A stretch of DNA of 49,534 nucleotides from NCBI RefSeq assembly GCF_004341445.1, contig NZ_SLXV01000022.1, positions 1 to 49,534 of the forward strand, in the 5' to 3' direction. Position numbers and translations under genes: made by a program. Of this stretch, positions 16,754 to 25,334 are shown piece by piece. Numbering within the stretch: position 1 is the stretch's first letter; each line of letters opens with the position of its first letter. This DNA is from Baia soyae (GTDB lineage Bacteria; Bacillota; Bacilli; Thermoactinomycetales; Thermoactinomycetaceae). Under the pieces are notes generated by a model. It made no database searches. It saw nothing but the letters and a program-made list of their open reading frames with translations, and was not told where the DNA came from.

Positions 16754-16864
16754 ATGCAAGCAAACAACCTAGTAGAATTGGAAAACCTATGTTGGGAAGA
16801 TTTAGAGTTGGCAGATCAAGACGTTGTTAACTTTATCGACATCCAAGGTGGAAAGCATTCCTAA
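16754..16864 (+). CDS. 36-residue peptide, probable RiPP precursor
   Basis: AGAAAGGAGATG just upstream is among the strongest ribosome sites in the window. The peptide has an acidic leader-like part (eight Asp/Glu; CWEDLEL at residues 13-19; FIDIQ at 27-31), then Gly32-Gly33 and the basic tail Lys34-His35-Ser36. Lys34 is the only lysine. A double-Gly before a short tail is typical of precursor peptides, although no C39 peptidase is encoded nearby. It has its own promoter and is followed by a hairpin that would raise its expression over the enzymes. The core is probably Lys-His-Ser or includes it. It may serve as a lysine carrier for the ArcS-like enzyme. No homologue is known to me. Confidence 0.8.
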   Translation: MQANNLVELENLCWEDLELADQDVVNFIDIQGGKHS

Positions 16865-16868
16865 TACC

Positions 16869-16908
16869 AAAAAATGTTCTGCGGCTTAATGTCGCAGAAC
16901 ATTTTTAA
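16869..16908 (+). terminator. Hairpin between the peptide gene and the enzyme genes
   Basis: AAAAATGTTCTGCG (16870-16883) pairs perfectly with CGCAGAACATTTTT (16893-16906) across a 9-nt loop and ends in T. It begins 5 nt after the peptide stop. This is the usual partial terminator that lets a precursor be made in excess of its modifying enzymes. Confidence 0.85.
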
Positions 16909-16939
16909 ATCACTTTAATATGTGGAGGTGTCATTCTAA

Positions 16940-17977
16940 TTGAATATAACCCAATTGTATGAAGAATTTATTCTATTAGATGAATTAGAAGAACAAAAAA
17001 AACTCCCGTTTAAAAGGAATTCTCCTACCCATAACATTTGGTTGACTTGGAATCGAATTCATCTTTCCAAATTCTCTAGCTGGATTTGGCAAATGAAGAA
17101 CTGCGGTACTATCCAAGATATCATCCGTGTGATAGGAACTTTACATATGACACTCCGCTTTTTACATGTTTTAAAACGGAATGACTTGATTGAAATGAAT
17201 GATAACGGAAGTTGGAATTGGCTTCAACCGCTCGGACATACTGAACAGGAAACGCTCGACCCTGCTTTGATGCAAAGTGAAATTCAAGCGTTTATCAATA
17301 AAAGAGAGTTTGGTCAGTTTCGATGTACGTGGGAAAGCTCCTTAAATCGAGCACAAATTCTACATGATTCACTATCTCCATGGCAATCGGAACTCTTTTT
17401 TTGTGGGGATGATGATTTTACGAGTCTGGCTACAGCAGAACATGGGAGAAGGATCACAGTTGGTGATGTAGATGAGCAAGTACTACAAACGATACAAAAA
17501 ATAGCCGAAAAATTTCATTTTCCAATTGAATCTACTTCTTTTGATGTTAGAAAGGAAACCCCCGCTGAACTACGAAATCGCTTTCATGCATTTCATTGTG
17601 ATCCGTTAGATAATGGGTCAGGACTTGATGCTTGGCTTACCCGTGCATTTGAATTACTTACCGGACAGATTGGAGATCAAATCTTTCTTAATGTGAGTAT
17701 GGATAGATTAGGGCCTCGAATAAGTGATCTTCAGCAATTCTTGCTTTCAAATGGTTTTGCTTTAACTTATATCCATCATGGGCTTAGCAAATATCCAGTG
17801 ATTGACGAACCGTACCTTCAAGTGGATCCATTAACGGACCGTTTAGGAGAACTAAATGTAGATAAGGCTGAATTGGACAAACTTGTCATCTATACCGATC
17901 TCCTTATTTTTAAACGGGTACAGGATCGCCAAAGGCTCTGGCCACAAGATTATATTGATTTCCGTAGACAGTTATAG
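16940..17977 (+). CDS. BpsA-like aminopropyltransferase (branched polyamine synthase family)
   Basis: BpsA of thermophiles uses decarboxylated SAM to add aminopropyl groups to spermidine. This 345-residue protein matches its length of about 350. It has a helical, winged-helix-like N-terminus (about 55-100) and a Rossmann C-domain (PF01861). Visible family signatures are FRCTWESSLNRAQ (127-139), CGDDDFTSLA (155-164), GDVDE (175-179), the FDVRK block (201-205) and CDPLD (220-224) where BpsA has DPP. TTG 16940 has GGAGGTG upstream. First enzyme of cluster 1, so the acceptor may be the peptide or its modified product rather than a polyamine. The SAM decarboxylase at 4363 could supply the donor. 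Function in the cluster is inferred. Confidence 0.75.
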   Translation: MNITQLYEEFILLDELEEQKKLPFKRNSPTHNIWLTWNRIHLSKFSSWIWQMKNCGTIQDIIRVIGTLHMTLRFLHVLKRNDLIEMNDNGSWNWLQPLGHTEQETLDPALMQSEIQAFINKREFGQFRCTWESSLNRAQILHDSLSPWQSELFFCGDDDFTSLATAEHGRRITVGDVDEQVLQTIQKIAEKFHFPIESTSFDVRKETPAELRNRFHAFHCDPLDNGSGLDAWLTRAFELLTGQIGDQIFLNVSMDRLGPRISDLQQFLLSNGFALTYIHHGLSKYPVIDEPYLQVDPLTDRLGELNVDKAELDKLVIYTDLLIFKRVQDRQRLWPQDYIDFRRQL

Positions 17978-18022
17978 TGTAACTAGGTCAGAATAGATGC
18001 TTCATCTAAGGAGTGCAGCGAT

Positions 18023-19681
18023 GTGTATATTTTAGGTGTGAACGGATGGATTCGTGGCATACATGATGCGAGTGCTGCTTTGTTTTACAATGGAAAGCTC
18101 ATTGCGGCAGCAGAGGAGGAACGTTTTAGTAGAAGAAAGCATGCGTTTAACTCATTACCGTACGCGGCGATGAACTATTGTTTACAGGAAGCAGGGATTA
18201 CAGCAGATGATATTGACCATATCGCAGTAGGCTGGGATTTAGCAGAATTAGATCAATATTACGGTAAAGAGGGCATGAAGCAGAAGGAAATGCTAGATAT
18301 CGTATTTCCTCAGCAGATGTTTCCTAGAGTGAAAGATCCTGATTTCCATTTGATCCCGCACCATGTGTCCCATGCATCAGCCGCGTTTTATGAATCGGGT
18401 TTTGATCAGGCTACGATCGTGGTGGTAGATGGATCAGGTGAAAATGAATCGATTTCGATTGCACGTGGCGATCGAAGCAGTAAGTCTGTAGAAATACTGA
18501 AAACGTATCCATTACGTAGTTCGTTGGGTATATTTTATGAAGCAGTGACACTCTTTTGTGGATTGGGTAAATTTGGGGAAGGGAAAACGATGGGACTTGC
18601 TTCTTATGCGGAGCCTGTACACAAATTTCCTACTATCTTGGAAGGACCACCGCAACTAACTGATGATCAAAATCGAGATGATGTGGTACTAAAGTCATGG
18701 CTCACCTACTTACAAAGCCATTTTCAATCGCAAACGAAAGTTCCTGGATATGACTTTGATCCACTTTATGGAACATTACAGAAGCATGATCATTCCTTAT
18801 CGTACGCTTCAATCGCAGCTTCAGCACAACAATCTTTGGAAGACGGCTTGGTTCAAATTGTGAAAGAAGCGATCCAGTTAACGGGTATGAATCAGGTTTG
18901 TTTAACAGGTGGCGTAGCGTTAAACTGCGTGGCGAATCGTAAAGTTGCCAACTTGCCTGAAGTAAATGGACTGTATATTCAACCAGCTTCTTCTGATTCA
19001 GGAGTTTCCATCGGTGCGGCGGCATGGCTTTCAGCGCAATGTGGACTTGATGTGACTGTACCGCTTGACCATGTATATTCGGGTCCTTCTTTCTCAGAAG
19101 AACAGATTATGGATGTACTGAATCAATTTAGCCTTTCCTATCAGAAACCGAACCACTTAGAAGAGGAAGTAGCTAAGCTACTGATGGATGATAAGGTAGT
19201 TGCTCGCTTTGATGGCAGAATGGAAATGGGCCCAAGAGCTCTTGGAAACCGTAGTATTCTATCAAATCCCCGTAGTAAAGAGATGCTAAAAAGGGTGAAT
19301 CATATCAAACTGCGTGAGCAATGGCGTCCACTCGCTCCGAGTATGACTGTGGAATTAAAGGGCCAAGTGTTAGTGGAGCAGGAAGCCTCCCCTCATATGC
19401 TTCTCAGTTCAGAGGTGAGATCTGAACAAAGAGATCATGTGCCAGCAATCGTACATGTAGATTACTCTACACGTGCCCAAGTAGTAGACAAACGTATGAA
19501 TGAAGGATACTGGAATTTATTGACCACATTTGCGGATATGAGCGGAGTCCCTACTGTGATGAATACGTCGTTTAACATAGGCTCAGAACCTATTGTTTGT
19601 ACGCCCGTTCATGCTTTGAAATCATTTTATGCTTCGGGTATTGATGCTTTGATTTTAGGACCTATTTTAGTTCGAAAATAA
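18023..19681 (+). CDS. O-carbamoyltransferase, NodU/CmcH/TobZ family
   Basis: These enzymes move a carbamoyl group from carbamoyl phosphate, via carbamoyl-adenylate, to a hydroxyl of a sugar or antibiotic. The 552-residue protein has the Kae1-like N-domain (HDASAALFYNGK at 14-25, EEERFSRRKH, metal-binding HHVSHASAA at 113-121, VDGSGENES). The YrdC-like C-domain has GRMEMGPRALGNRSIL and LREQWRPLAPSM. GTG 18023 is preceded by AAGGAG at a suitable distance. In this cluster the likely acceptor is a sugar placed by the glycosyltransferase, or the C-terminal serine of the peptide. Confidence 0.93.
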   Translation: MYILGVNGWIRGIHDASAALFYNGKLIAAAEEERFSRRKHAFNSLPYAAMNYCLQEAGITADDIDHIAVGWDLAELDQYYGKEGMKQKEMLDIVFPQQMFPRVKDPDFHLIPHHVSHASAAFYESGFDQATIVVVDGSGENESISIARGDRSSKSVEILKTYPLRSSLGIFYEAVTLFCGLGKFGEGKTMGLASYAEPVHKFPTILEGPPQLTDDQNRDDVVLKSWLTYLQSHFQSQTKVPGYDFDPLYGTLQKHDHSLSYASIAASAQQSLEDGLVQIVKEAIQLTGMNQVCLTGGVALNCVANRKVANLPEVNGLYIQPASSDSGVSIGAAAWLSAQCGLDVTVPLDHVYSGPSFSEEQIMDVLNQFSLSYQKPNHLEEEVAKLLMDDKVVARFDGRMEMGPRALGNRSILSNPRSKEMLKRVNHIKLREQWRPLAPSMTVELKGQVLVEQEASPHMLLSSEVRSEQRDHVPAIVHVDYSTRAQVVDKRMNEGYWNLLTTFADMSGVPTVMNTSFNIGSEPIVCTPVHALKSFYASGIDALILGPILVRK

Positions 19682-19703
19682 GATATATATGGAGGAGTCA
19701 GAA

Positions 19704-20420
19704 ATGAGTGAACAAACGTACCCTGGCTATTCTGAGTATATTTTGAAAGAAATCGTTCCCTCCGACAAGGTTGTTTATAAACGAGGAGCCAACCGAGAAT
19801 ATATTCACCACGAAGAATTTGCGGCTTGGCACCAGTATTTTTGTAGCGAAAGTTATCAACCACCTGTTGGAAAGAAGATTGCACTTCTCCATACTTGCAC
19901 GTGGGGCAAACCTTATGATCAATCTTATATTGGTCATAAAATCAAAGGAATTACGGATCAATTTCCACTCGTTCATCGGATTGTATTATCTAATGCTGGG
20001 ATTATTCCCTATGAGTACCAATTGAATCCTACTTTTTGTGCTTATGACTGGAAGTTTGATTATACCCAAGATGAGCAAGAACAGCAAGAGATTATAGCAG
20101 AGTACAGGAAGGTATTAACGCAACGTCTTCAAAATTACCTGACCGCTCATAAAGATACGTATCAAGCAGTTATATTACTAGGAATTCCTAGTCTCAATAT
20201 GATGAGCCCTCAATATAAAGAAATTTGTAATCAGCTGGGCATGCCATTTATGGTTGCTCCACGCGCAGCTACTTACCGTAATTTAAAAGAGGAAATCCTA
20301 CAATTGCAGGATATAGGTGAATTTTTCACAAACCCTGCTGTGTTGGAAGACTTAAAAATGCTATTAAGTCAGGTGAGTTCACATGTTACCGATATCAATC
20401 ATCATACCAGCATATCGTGA
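19704..20420 (+). CDS. Stand-alone ArcS core-like protein (DUF5591), probable preQ0 nitrile amidine-forming enzyme
   Basis: Archaeal ArcS attaches the side-chain amine of lysine to the nitrile of preQ0 in tRNA, using a core with the pattern PC-x3-KPY-x2-S-x2-H. This 238-residue protein reads C65-TWG-KPY-DQ-S-YIG-H78, the same pattern with one extra residue before the His. Downstream, IVLSNAGIIPYEYQ and YDWKFDYTQDEQ match the ArcS layout of a P-E/Y-E turn and a YD...DE segment. It lacks the TGT-like and PUA domains that place ArcS on tRNA, so its substrate is probably not tRNA. ATG 19704 has GGAGGAG upstream. ATG 19689 would include that site. It overlaps the next gene by 38 bp. Together with queE-queC-queD this is the strongest clue to the cluster chemistry. 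Confidence 0.75.
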   Translation: MSEQTYPGYSEYILKEIVPSDKVVYKRGANREYIHHEEFAAWHQYFCSESYQPPVGKKIALLHTCTWGKPYDQSYIGHKIKGITDQFPLVHRIVLSNAGIIPYEYQLNPTFCAYDWKFDYTQDEQEQQEIIAEYRKVLTQRLQNYLTAHKDTYQAVILLGIPSLNMMSPQYKEICNQLGMPFMVAPRAATYRNLKEEILQLQDIGEFFTNPAVLEDLKMLLSQVSSHVTDINHHTSIS

Positions 20421-21189
20421 TCCCAGATTGAAGCAATGCCTAAGTAGTATAGACGAACAGGTAGAAGTAGTCGTAGTTCTAAATGGAGCAACTCGAGAAG
20501 TGGAAGAAATCGCAGAGAAGCATCCGAATGTGGTTATTGGTAGACTGTCTGAACCAGGTCTGCCACAAGCATATAATCACGGCATCGAGCTTGCTAGTCA
20601 TCCGAATGTGTTGATTATGGATTCGGACTGTGTGTTTTTACCGGGGACCATTCGAAAGTTATACGAAAAACTAGAAGAGGCGCCTTTAGCAAAGGGACGT
20701 GTGTTATTTAACTTTAAGTCTTCTATTCATAAAATCGTGGCTCGGGTAAGACATATCCATACAGCTGGAAAAAAAGCATATTCCCCCCCGTTAGCTTTTC
20801 GAAAATCAATTTTATCTGATATTGACGGATATTTTTTCCATTCTTATTTATCTTGGACAGAGGACTTTGATTTCGATGCGCGGGTCAAAAAGGCGAAGCT
20901 ACCGATTGCGTATGATGATTCAGCCCGCATTGTACATCCGGAACTAGCGGTTCAAGAAGACCTAAGAAGTTCATTTCACTATGGGCAAGGTCATGCCGAA
21001 GGGGTACATCTGAACATTCAGTGGTACAAGCCTGTACTACCCTATAGTTGGAAACAAAAAAAGCAGATGTTTCAACTGATCAAAAAGAAGTATGGAACAT
21101 GGACGGCTATTTATATGATGTTTTGGCAACGGTCGTTTTATAAAGGCTATCAAAATAAGATAAAACAGTTTCAGAATCAATCTAATTAG
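20383..21189 (+). CDS. Family 2 glycosyltransferase
   Basis: A GT-A fold glycosyltransferase of 268 residues. It has the N-terminal PISIIIPAYRD, the metal/nucleotide DxD-like MDSD (79-82) and the acidic motif WTEDFDFDAR near residue 157, as in GT2 enzymes. No membrane segment is seen, so it is probably cytosolic. ATG 20383 lies inside the end of the ArcS-like gene (38-bp overlap), implying tight coupling. With the PIG-L deacetylase two genes later, transfer of N-acetylglucosamine followed by deacetylation is a reasonable guess. Confidence 0.88.
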   Translation: MLPISIIIPAYRDPRLKQCLSSIDEQVEVVVVLNGATREVEEIAEKHPNVVIGRLSEPGLPQAYNHGIELASHPNVLIMDSDCVFLPGTIRKLYEKLEEAPLAKGRVLFNFKSSIHKIVARVRHIHTAGKKAYSPPLAFRKSILSDIDGYFFHSYLSWTEDFDFDARVKKAKLPIAYDDSARIVHPELAVQEDLRSSFHYGQGHAEGVHLNIQWYKPVLPYSWKQKKQMFQLIKKKYGTWTAIYMMFWQRSFYKGYQNKIKQFQNQSN

Positions 21190-21207
21190 ATAAGGTAGGG
21201 GATTACG

Positions 21208-21990
21208 TTGACAATCAAACAACAATATGATGATATTTCCCAATTATATGATCAGTTCATTCCAGAACCAGCAGGTATGATTGAATTTTACCTAGATATT
21301 CCTAAGGAGAAGAGTAAAATCTTGGACCTAGGTTGTGGATCTGGTAGATTAGCGTTTGCGTTAGCTGAACAAGGACATGAAGTTCACGCGTTTGATATTT
21401 CTCCAGGGATGATTGGGCGTGCTCAGAAAAAGTTGGACGAGCGAACTGACCTCACAGGAAAATTGACTTTTGGAGTTAGTGATATACGAGAACTACAAAT
21501 TCAGGATGAGTTTGATTTCATCTTTATTACAGGTGGCGTTTTTGAGTATTTGCTCACAATCAAAGAACAGAGAAAAGTATTGGATAAAGTGAAATCGTTA
21601 TTGAAACCAAATGGAAAGTTCGTAATGGATATCATTTCTCCTCCTCAAATCTGCCCTTACAGTAGCAGACAAGGTGATGGCGGTGGAAAAACGCCTAATG
21701 CAACGGAAGAATTGGTTCATTCTTGGAATGAAGTTAAGTTTGATCATTATCGCCAAGTTGTCTTTACTTCCTCTTTCTTTGAAGCTTATGATCAAGCAGG
21801 AAAGTTGCAAGATAAATATAATTTCCGCTTCCTATCCCGCTACATCATGCCATCGGAAATGTACCATCTTTTAGAAAACTGTGGTTACCGTGTAAATGAT
21901 TTCTATGGCAACTACAACCGTGCTATCTTCCGAAATGGCAGTGAATTTATGATCGTCGTCGCATCCCACTCGGACAGCAAGGAGACGTAA
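21208..21990 (+). CDS. SAM-dependent class I methyltransferase
   Basis: The 260-residue protein has motif I ILDLGCGSGRLAFAL, the acidic strand-2 residue in VHAFDISPGM and a motif-IV-like DFIFITGG. LLKPNGKFVMDI fits the post-III region of small-molecule methyltransferases. TTG 21208 is the likely start. It begins 18 bp after the glycosyltransferase gene, and the deacetylase gene follows after 2 bp. The target (N or O) cannot be read from the sequence. Confidence 0.88.
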   Translation: MTIKQQYDDISQLYDQFIPEPAGMIEFYLDIPKEKSKILDLGCGSGRLAFALAEQGHEVHAFDISPGMIGRAQKKLDERTDLTGKLTFGVSDIRELQIQDEFDFIFITGGVFEYLLTIKEQRKVLDKVKSLLKPNGKFVMDIISPPQICPYSSRQGDGGGKTPNATEELVHSWNEVKFDHYRQVVFTSSFFEAYDQAGKLQDKYNFRFLSRYIMPSEMYHLLENCGYRVNDFYGNYNRAIFRNGSEFMIVVASHSDSKET

Positions 21991-21992
21991 AA

Positions 21993-22637
21993 ATGAGCAA
22001 AAAAGCGCGTCACTTGGTAATTGCTCCACATCATGATGATGAAATATTAGGATGTGGAGGAACGATGGCAAAAGCAGTTCAAAACGGAGAGCATGTACAA
22101 GTCGTCATATTAACAAAAGGTGACTTTAGTGGCATACCCGGTTCTCCTGATGAATCGAGTGCGCTCCGAAAGCAAGAATGTATAGAAGCGTGTAAGGTTT
22201 TAGGAGTACACGACGTGATTTTTTTAGATGAACCAGATCGTTCTCTCGTCTACAGCAGAAGATTAGTAGAGCAATTAGTTTACTTGATTCAACAGTTTCA
22301 ACCCACCGTTGTCTACTATCCTCACCGAGAGGAATCGGATCGGGAGCACCAAGTGGTAAATGAGTTGATGAAGGAGTCTCTCTTACTTTGCCAATCAGGC
22401 TTCTTAGGTGAGAAGGTGGATACGATACGATGCTGTTTGAAGTATGAAGTATGGACACCGATGAAGAGTTTTCAAGTGGTAAATAACGTTACAGACTTTA
22501 TGGATTTAAAGTTAAAGTCATTAGAATGTTATTCTTCTCAGCTCAAGTTATTGAAATTAAAAGAAGGCATATATGGATTGAATTCGTACCGAGGAATGCA
22601 AACGAACCTTCTGTTTGCAGAAGTATTTGGGCTTTAG
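21993..22637 (+). CDS. Cytoplasmic PIG-L family deacetylase
   Basis: A zinc-dependent LmbE-like N-deacetylase of 214 residues. IAPHHDDEILGCGG (10-23) gives the HxDD metal site, and DREHQVVNELM contributes the third histidine. There is no signal peptide, so it acts inside the cell. It lies between the methyltransferase and the exporter with only 2 and 26 bp gaps. Such enzymes free the amine of GlcNAc units in natural products. As I recall, the preQ0 glycoside huimycin uses this glycosyltransferase plus deacetylase pairing. Confidence 0.9.
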   Translation: MSKKARHLVIAPHHDDEILGCGGTMAKAVQNGEHVQVVILTKGDFSGIPGSPDESSALRKQECIEACKVLGVHDVIFLDEPDRSLVYSRRLVEQLVYLIQQFQPTVVYYPHREESDREHQVVNELMKESLLLCQSGFLGEKVDTIRCCLKYEVWTPMKSFQVVNNVTDFMDLKLKSLECYSSQLKLLKLKEGIYGLNSYRGMQTNLLFAEVFGL

Positions 22638-22663
22638 ACTGATAGATCGAAAGGGGAGTACAG

Positions 22664-23905
22664 ATGGAGAAGCGTTGGAATCGCGTCTATCTATTCCTGT
22701 TAATGAACTCTGTGTTTATGAGTTTATTATTTTATACCTCTATTTCTACGTTTTTCATGCAATCAAAGGGACTTAATTTAACACAGATTTTTGCATTAGA
22801 GTCAGTACTAGCGATTGTGTTATTTCTTTGCGATATCCCGGCTAGCATCTGGGCAGATCAGATTAATCGAAAGATAGTATTGATTATCGGAAATGGACTA
22901 GCTGTAGCGGGTGCATTTACCATGGCTTTAGCGTCAGATTACTGGCATTTCATCTTATCCTTTACCTTTGATGGGATTAGTATCGCAATGCTGTCAGGAG
23001 TCCAGTCTGCTTATGTCTATGATGAACTAGTGAAGAGTGGCCGTGATCAGGATGCAACTAGAATATATAGCCGATTCCATATCGCAACTACATTAGCGGC
23101 CCTAGTGGCCCCCATTATGGGTAGCTATATCGCCTCTACCAAAATGGATTATGCACTTCCGATTTGGATCAGTGCTTTTGCACTAACCATTGGCTGGGTG
23201 TTTACTTTCTTTCTACCGAGTCAATTTCCAGCTAAACCGGACGAGGTGCAAGAGGGTGAATCGATGACGGCTACAGGCTGGAAAATCTTGAAGAAGAGCG
23301 CGATTCACATATGGAAAACGCCATCCCTCATCTTCTTCGCATTAAGTGGTCCAGCGGTATGGGTGATTTCCAATAGCATCCACTATTTAAATCAAATTTT
23401 GTTTAAACGTTTAGATGTGGCTGTTACGTATTTCGGTTTGATTATGGCGATTGCAACCTTGATTTCGTTGTTAGGATCTTGGGGTGCTGAGTACTCACAA
23501 AAGAAACTAGGGAGTATTCGATCTATTTTATTATGTTCTGTATTGTTAGCCGGTAGTTTCTTCGCAATGGTTTGGATTCATAATGTCGTGTTATTAACGA
23601 TTGCGATTGGTATTTTATTAGGAAGTGTGGCCCTGCGTGCACCTATTATGTCGAGTGCGTCTAATGCGTTAGTTCCTTCAGAAATACGAGCCACTACGTT
23701 ATCCCTATTAACCCTAATCGGCACGTTATTTACCGTTTTACTCAACCCAGCGATTGGCTATGTATCAGACCTCAATCTTAATTATGCTCTGATTCTTTGT
23801 GGAGTGACGATTCTCGTTCTCACATTTGCCTACTATCCGAAACTACGAAAAATCGGATTAGGTGAGGAACGAGAAAGCGAAGAAAGTAAGGTCGAAAGTG
23901 CGTAA
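22664..23905 (+). CDS. MFS transporter, probable exporter of the cluster 1 product
   Basis: The 413-residue protein has about twelve hydrophobic segments. The cytoplasmic loop after helix 2 (ADQINRKIVLIIGNGLA) matches the MFS motif A position. It belongs broadly with drug/metabolite exporters. GGGGAG lies upstream of ATG 22664. Its C-terminal tail is highly charged. It is the only transporter in the cluster, so it is the best candidate for export or self-protection. There is no ABC transporter with a peptidase domain. Confidence 0.9.
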   Translation: MEKRWNRVYLFLLMNSVFMSLLFYTSISTFFMQSKGLNLTQIFALESVLAIVLFLCDIPASIWADQINRKIVLIIGNGLAVAGAFTMALASDYWHFILSFTFDGISIAMLSGVQSAYVYDELVKSGRDQDATRIYSRFHIATTLAALVAPIMGSYIASTKMDYALPIWISAFALTIGWVFTFFLPSQFPAKPDEVQEGESMTATGWKILKKSAIHIWKTPSLIFFALSGPAVWVISNSIHYLNQILFKRLDVAVTYFGLIMAIATLISLLGSWGAEYSQKKLGSIRSILLCSVLLAGSFFAMVWIHNVVLLTIAIGILLGSVALRAPIMSSASNALVPSEIRATTLSLLTLIGTLFTVLLNPAIGYVSDLNLNYALILCGVTILVLTFAYYPKLRKIGLGEERESEESKVESA

Positions 23906-23918
23906 GGAGGAAAGAGAA

Positions 23919-24620
23919 ATGGATCGGGATGAAATTCGTCTCCCTATGGTTGAAATCTTCTCAACCGTAGAAGGAGAAGGGGCTGCTGCTGGCTTTCCTA
24001 CGACGTTTATTCGTTTATTTCATTGTAATCTGCGCTGTGTTTGGTGTGATACTCCGTATAGCTATGCTCCTGCCAAGCCTGTATTTGAGGCCACGATAGC
24101 AGAAATTGTTCAAGAAGTAAGGAAATATCCGAATGAATATATCTGCTTGACCGGTGGGGAGCCCCTTATTCATGGTGAAAAATCACGCCAACTTATTTCT
24201 GCGCTAGCTGAGATTGACTATATCAAAGATATTCATATTGAAACCAATGGAGCAATTGACTTACAACCTTTTCAAGATCTAAGAGAAACGAATCCATTCG
24301 TGAAGGCGAAAACACGCTTTGTTCTAGATTTTAAACTTCCTACTAGTGGTGAGCTTGATAAAATGATTCATTCCAATTTCGCCCTACTAGAAAAGCAGGA
24401 TGAAATCAAGTTTGTGATTGGAAATGATGTGGATTTTGAGGTTGCTAAGGAAATGGTAGAGAAAAAAGTAGACCAAGGTACTCCCTTGTTTAGTCCTGTA
24501 TTTGAAACCATGCAACCCGCTCAATTGGTAGAGAAGATGCTAGAACATAAGTTATCTTCGGTTAAGTTGAGTTTGCAAACACATAAATTTATTTGGCACC
24601 CGGAAAAAAGAGGGGTCTAG
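23919..24620 (+). CDS. queE: 7-carboxy-7-deazaguanine synthase
   Basis: QueE is a radical SAM enzyme that contracts 6-carboxy-tetrahydropterin to 7-carboxy-7-deazaguanine. The 233-residue protein has the cluster-binding CNLRCVWC (C36, C40, C43), the N-terminal EIFSTVEGEGAAAG, and LTGGEPL for SAM binding. ATG 23919 has AAGGAGG 9 nt upstream. An ATG at 23862 would lie inside the MFS gene. It is followed 18 bp later by queC. Confidence 0.94.
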   Translation: MDRDEIRLPMVEIFSTVEGEGAAAGFPTTFIRLFHCNLRCVWCDTPYSYAPAKPVFEATIAEIVQEVRKYPNEYICLTGGEPLIHGEKSRQLISALAEIDYIKDIHIETNGAIDLQPFQDLRETNPFVKAKTRFVLDFKLPTSGELDKMIHSNFALLEKQDEIKFVIGNDVDFEVAKEMVEKKVDQGTPLFSPVFETMQPAQLVEKMLEHKLSSVKLSLQTHKFIWHPEKRGV

Positions 24621-24638
24621 TCTAGGAGGAGAATACTT

Positions 24639-25334
24639 ATGAAGAAAGCCGTTGTCGTTCTTAGTGGAGGATTGGATAGTGCTACATGCGTAGGAATTGC
24701 TAAAAAAGAAGGGTGGGACATATACCCGATCACCTTTCTATATGGTCAAAGACATCAACATGAAGTAGAAAAAGCTCGCCTAATCGCACAACACTACGGG
24801 ATATCTGATCATAAAATCGTAGATGTCCAATTTCTAGGAGACATTGGAGGAAGTTCATTAACGAATCATTCCATTGACGTCCCTACTAGTGGTCTAACAG
24901 ATGATATCCCCAATACGTATGTGCCTGGTAGAAACTTAATTTTTCTCTCGTTAGCTACTGCATATGCAGAGGTGATTGGAGCAGAAGCGATCTTTACAGG
25001 AGTAAATGCCCTGGACTACAGTGGATATCCAGATTGTCGCCCTGAATTTATCCAATCCATGAATGAAACGATTTTGTTAGCAACCAAAACGGGTGTAACA
25101 GATAACAAATTATCGATTCAAACGCCGATTATTCACAAGACGAAAGCGGAGATTGTGGAGATGGGGATGAAGCTGGGAGTCCCTTATCATTTAACCACTT
25201 CTTGCTATCAGGGAATGGAAAAAGCTTGTGGTGAATGTGATAGTTGTTTACTGCGAATCGAAGGGTTTAAGAAAAATCAAGCCTCTGATCCGATTGAATA
25301 TCAAATTCCGATTGATTGGAGAGGATCCCTTTGA
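24639..25334 (+). CDS. queC: 7-cyano-7-deazaguanine synthase
   Basis: QueC uses ATP and ammonia to turn 7-carboxy-7-deazaguanine into preQ0, whose nitrile is the group ArcS attacks. The 231-residue protein has the PP-loop VVLSGGLDSAT, YVPGRNLIFLSLA, and a zinc site in SCYQGMEKACGECDSC. It is a plain QueC, not fused to a glutaminase domain. AGGAGG lies upstream of ATG 24639. Its stop overlaps the queD start. Confidence 0.96.
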   Translation: MKKAVVVLSGGLDSATCVGIAKKEGWDIYPITFLYGQRHQHEVEKARLIAQHYGISDHKIVDVQFLGDIGGSSLTNHSIDVPTSGLTDDIPNTYVPGRNLIFLSLATAYAEVIGAEAIFTGVNALDYSGYPDCRPEFIQSMNETILLATKTGVTDNKLSIQTPIIHKTKAEIVEMGMKLGVPYHLTTSCYQGMEKACGECDSCLLRIEGFKKNQASDPIEYQIPIDWRGSL

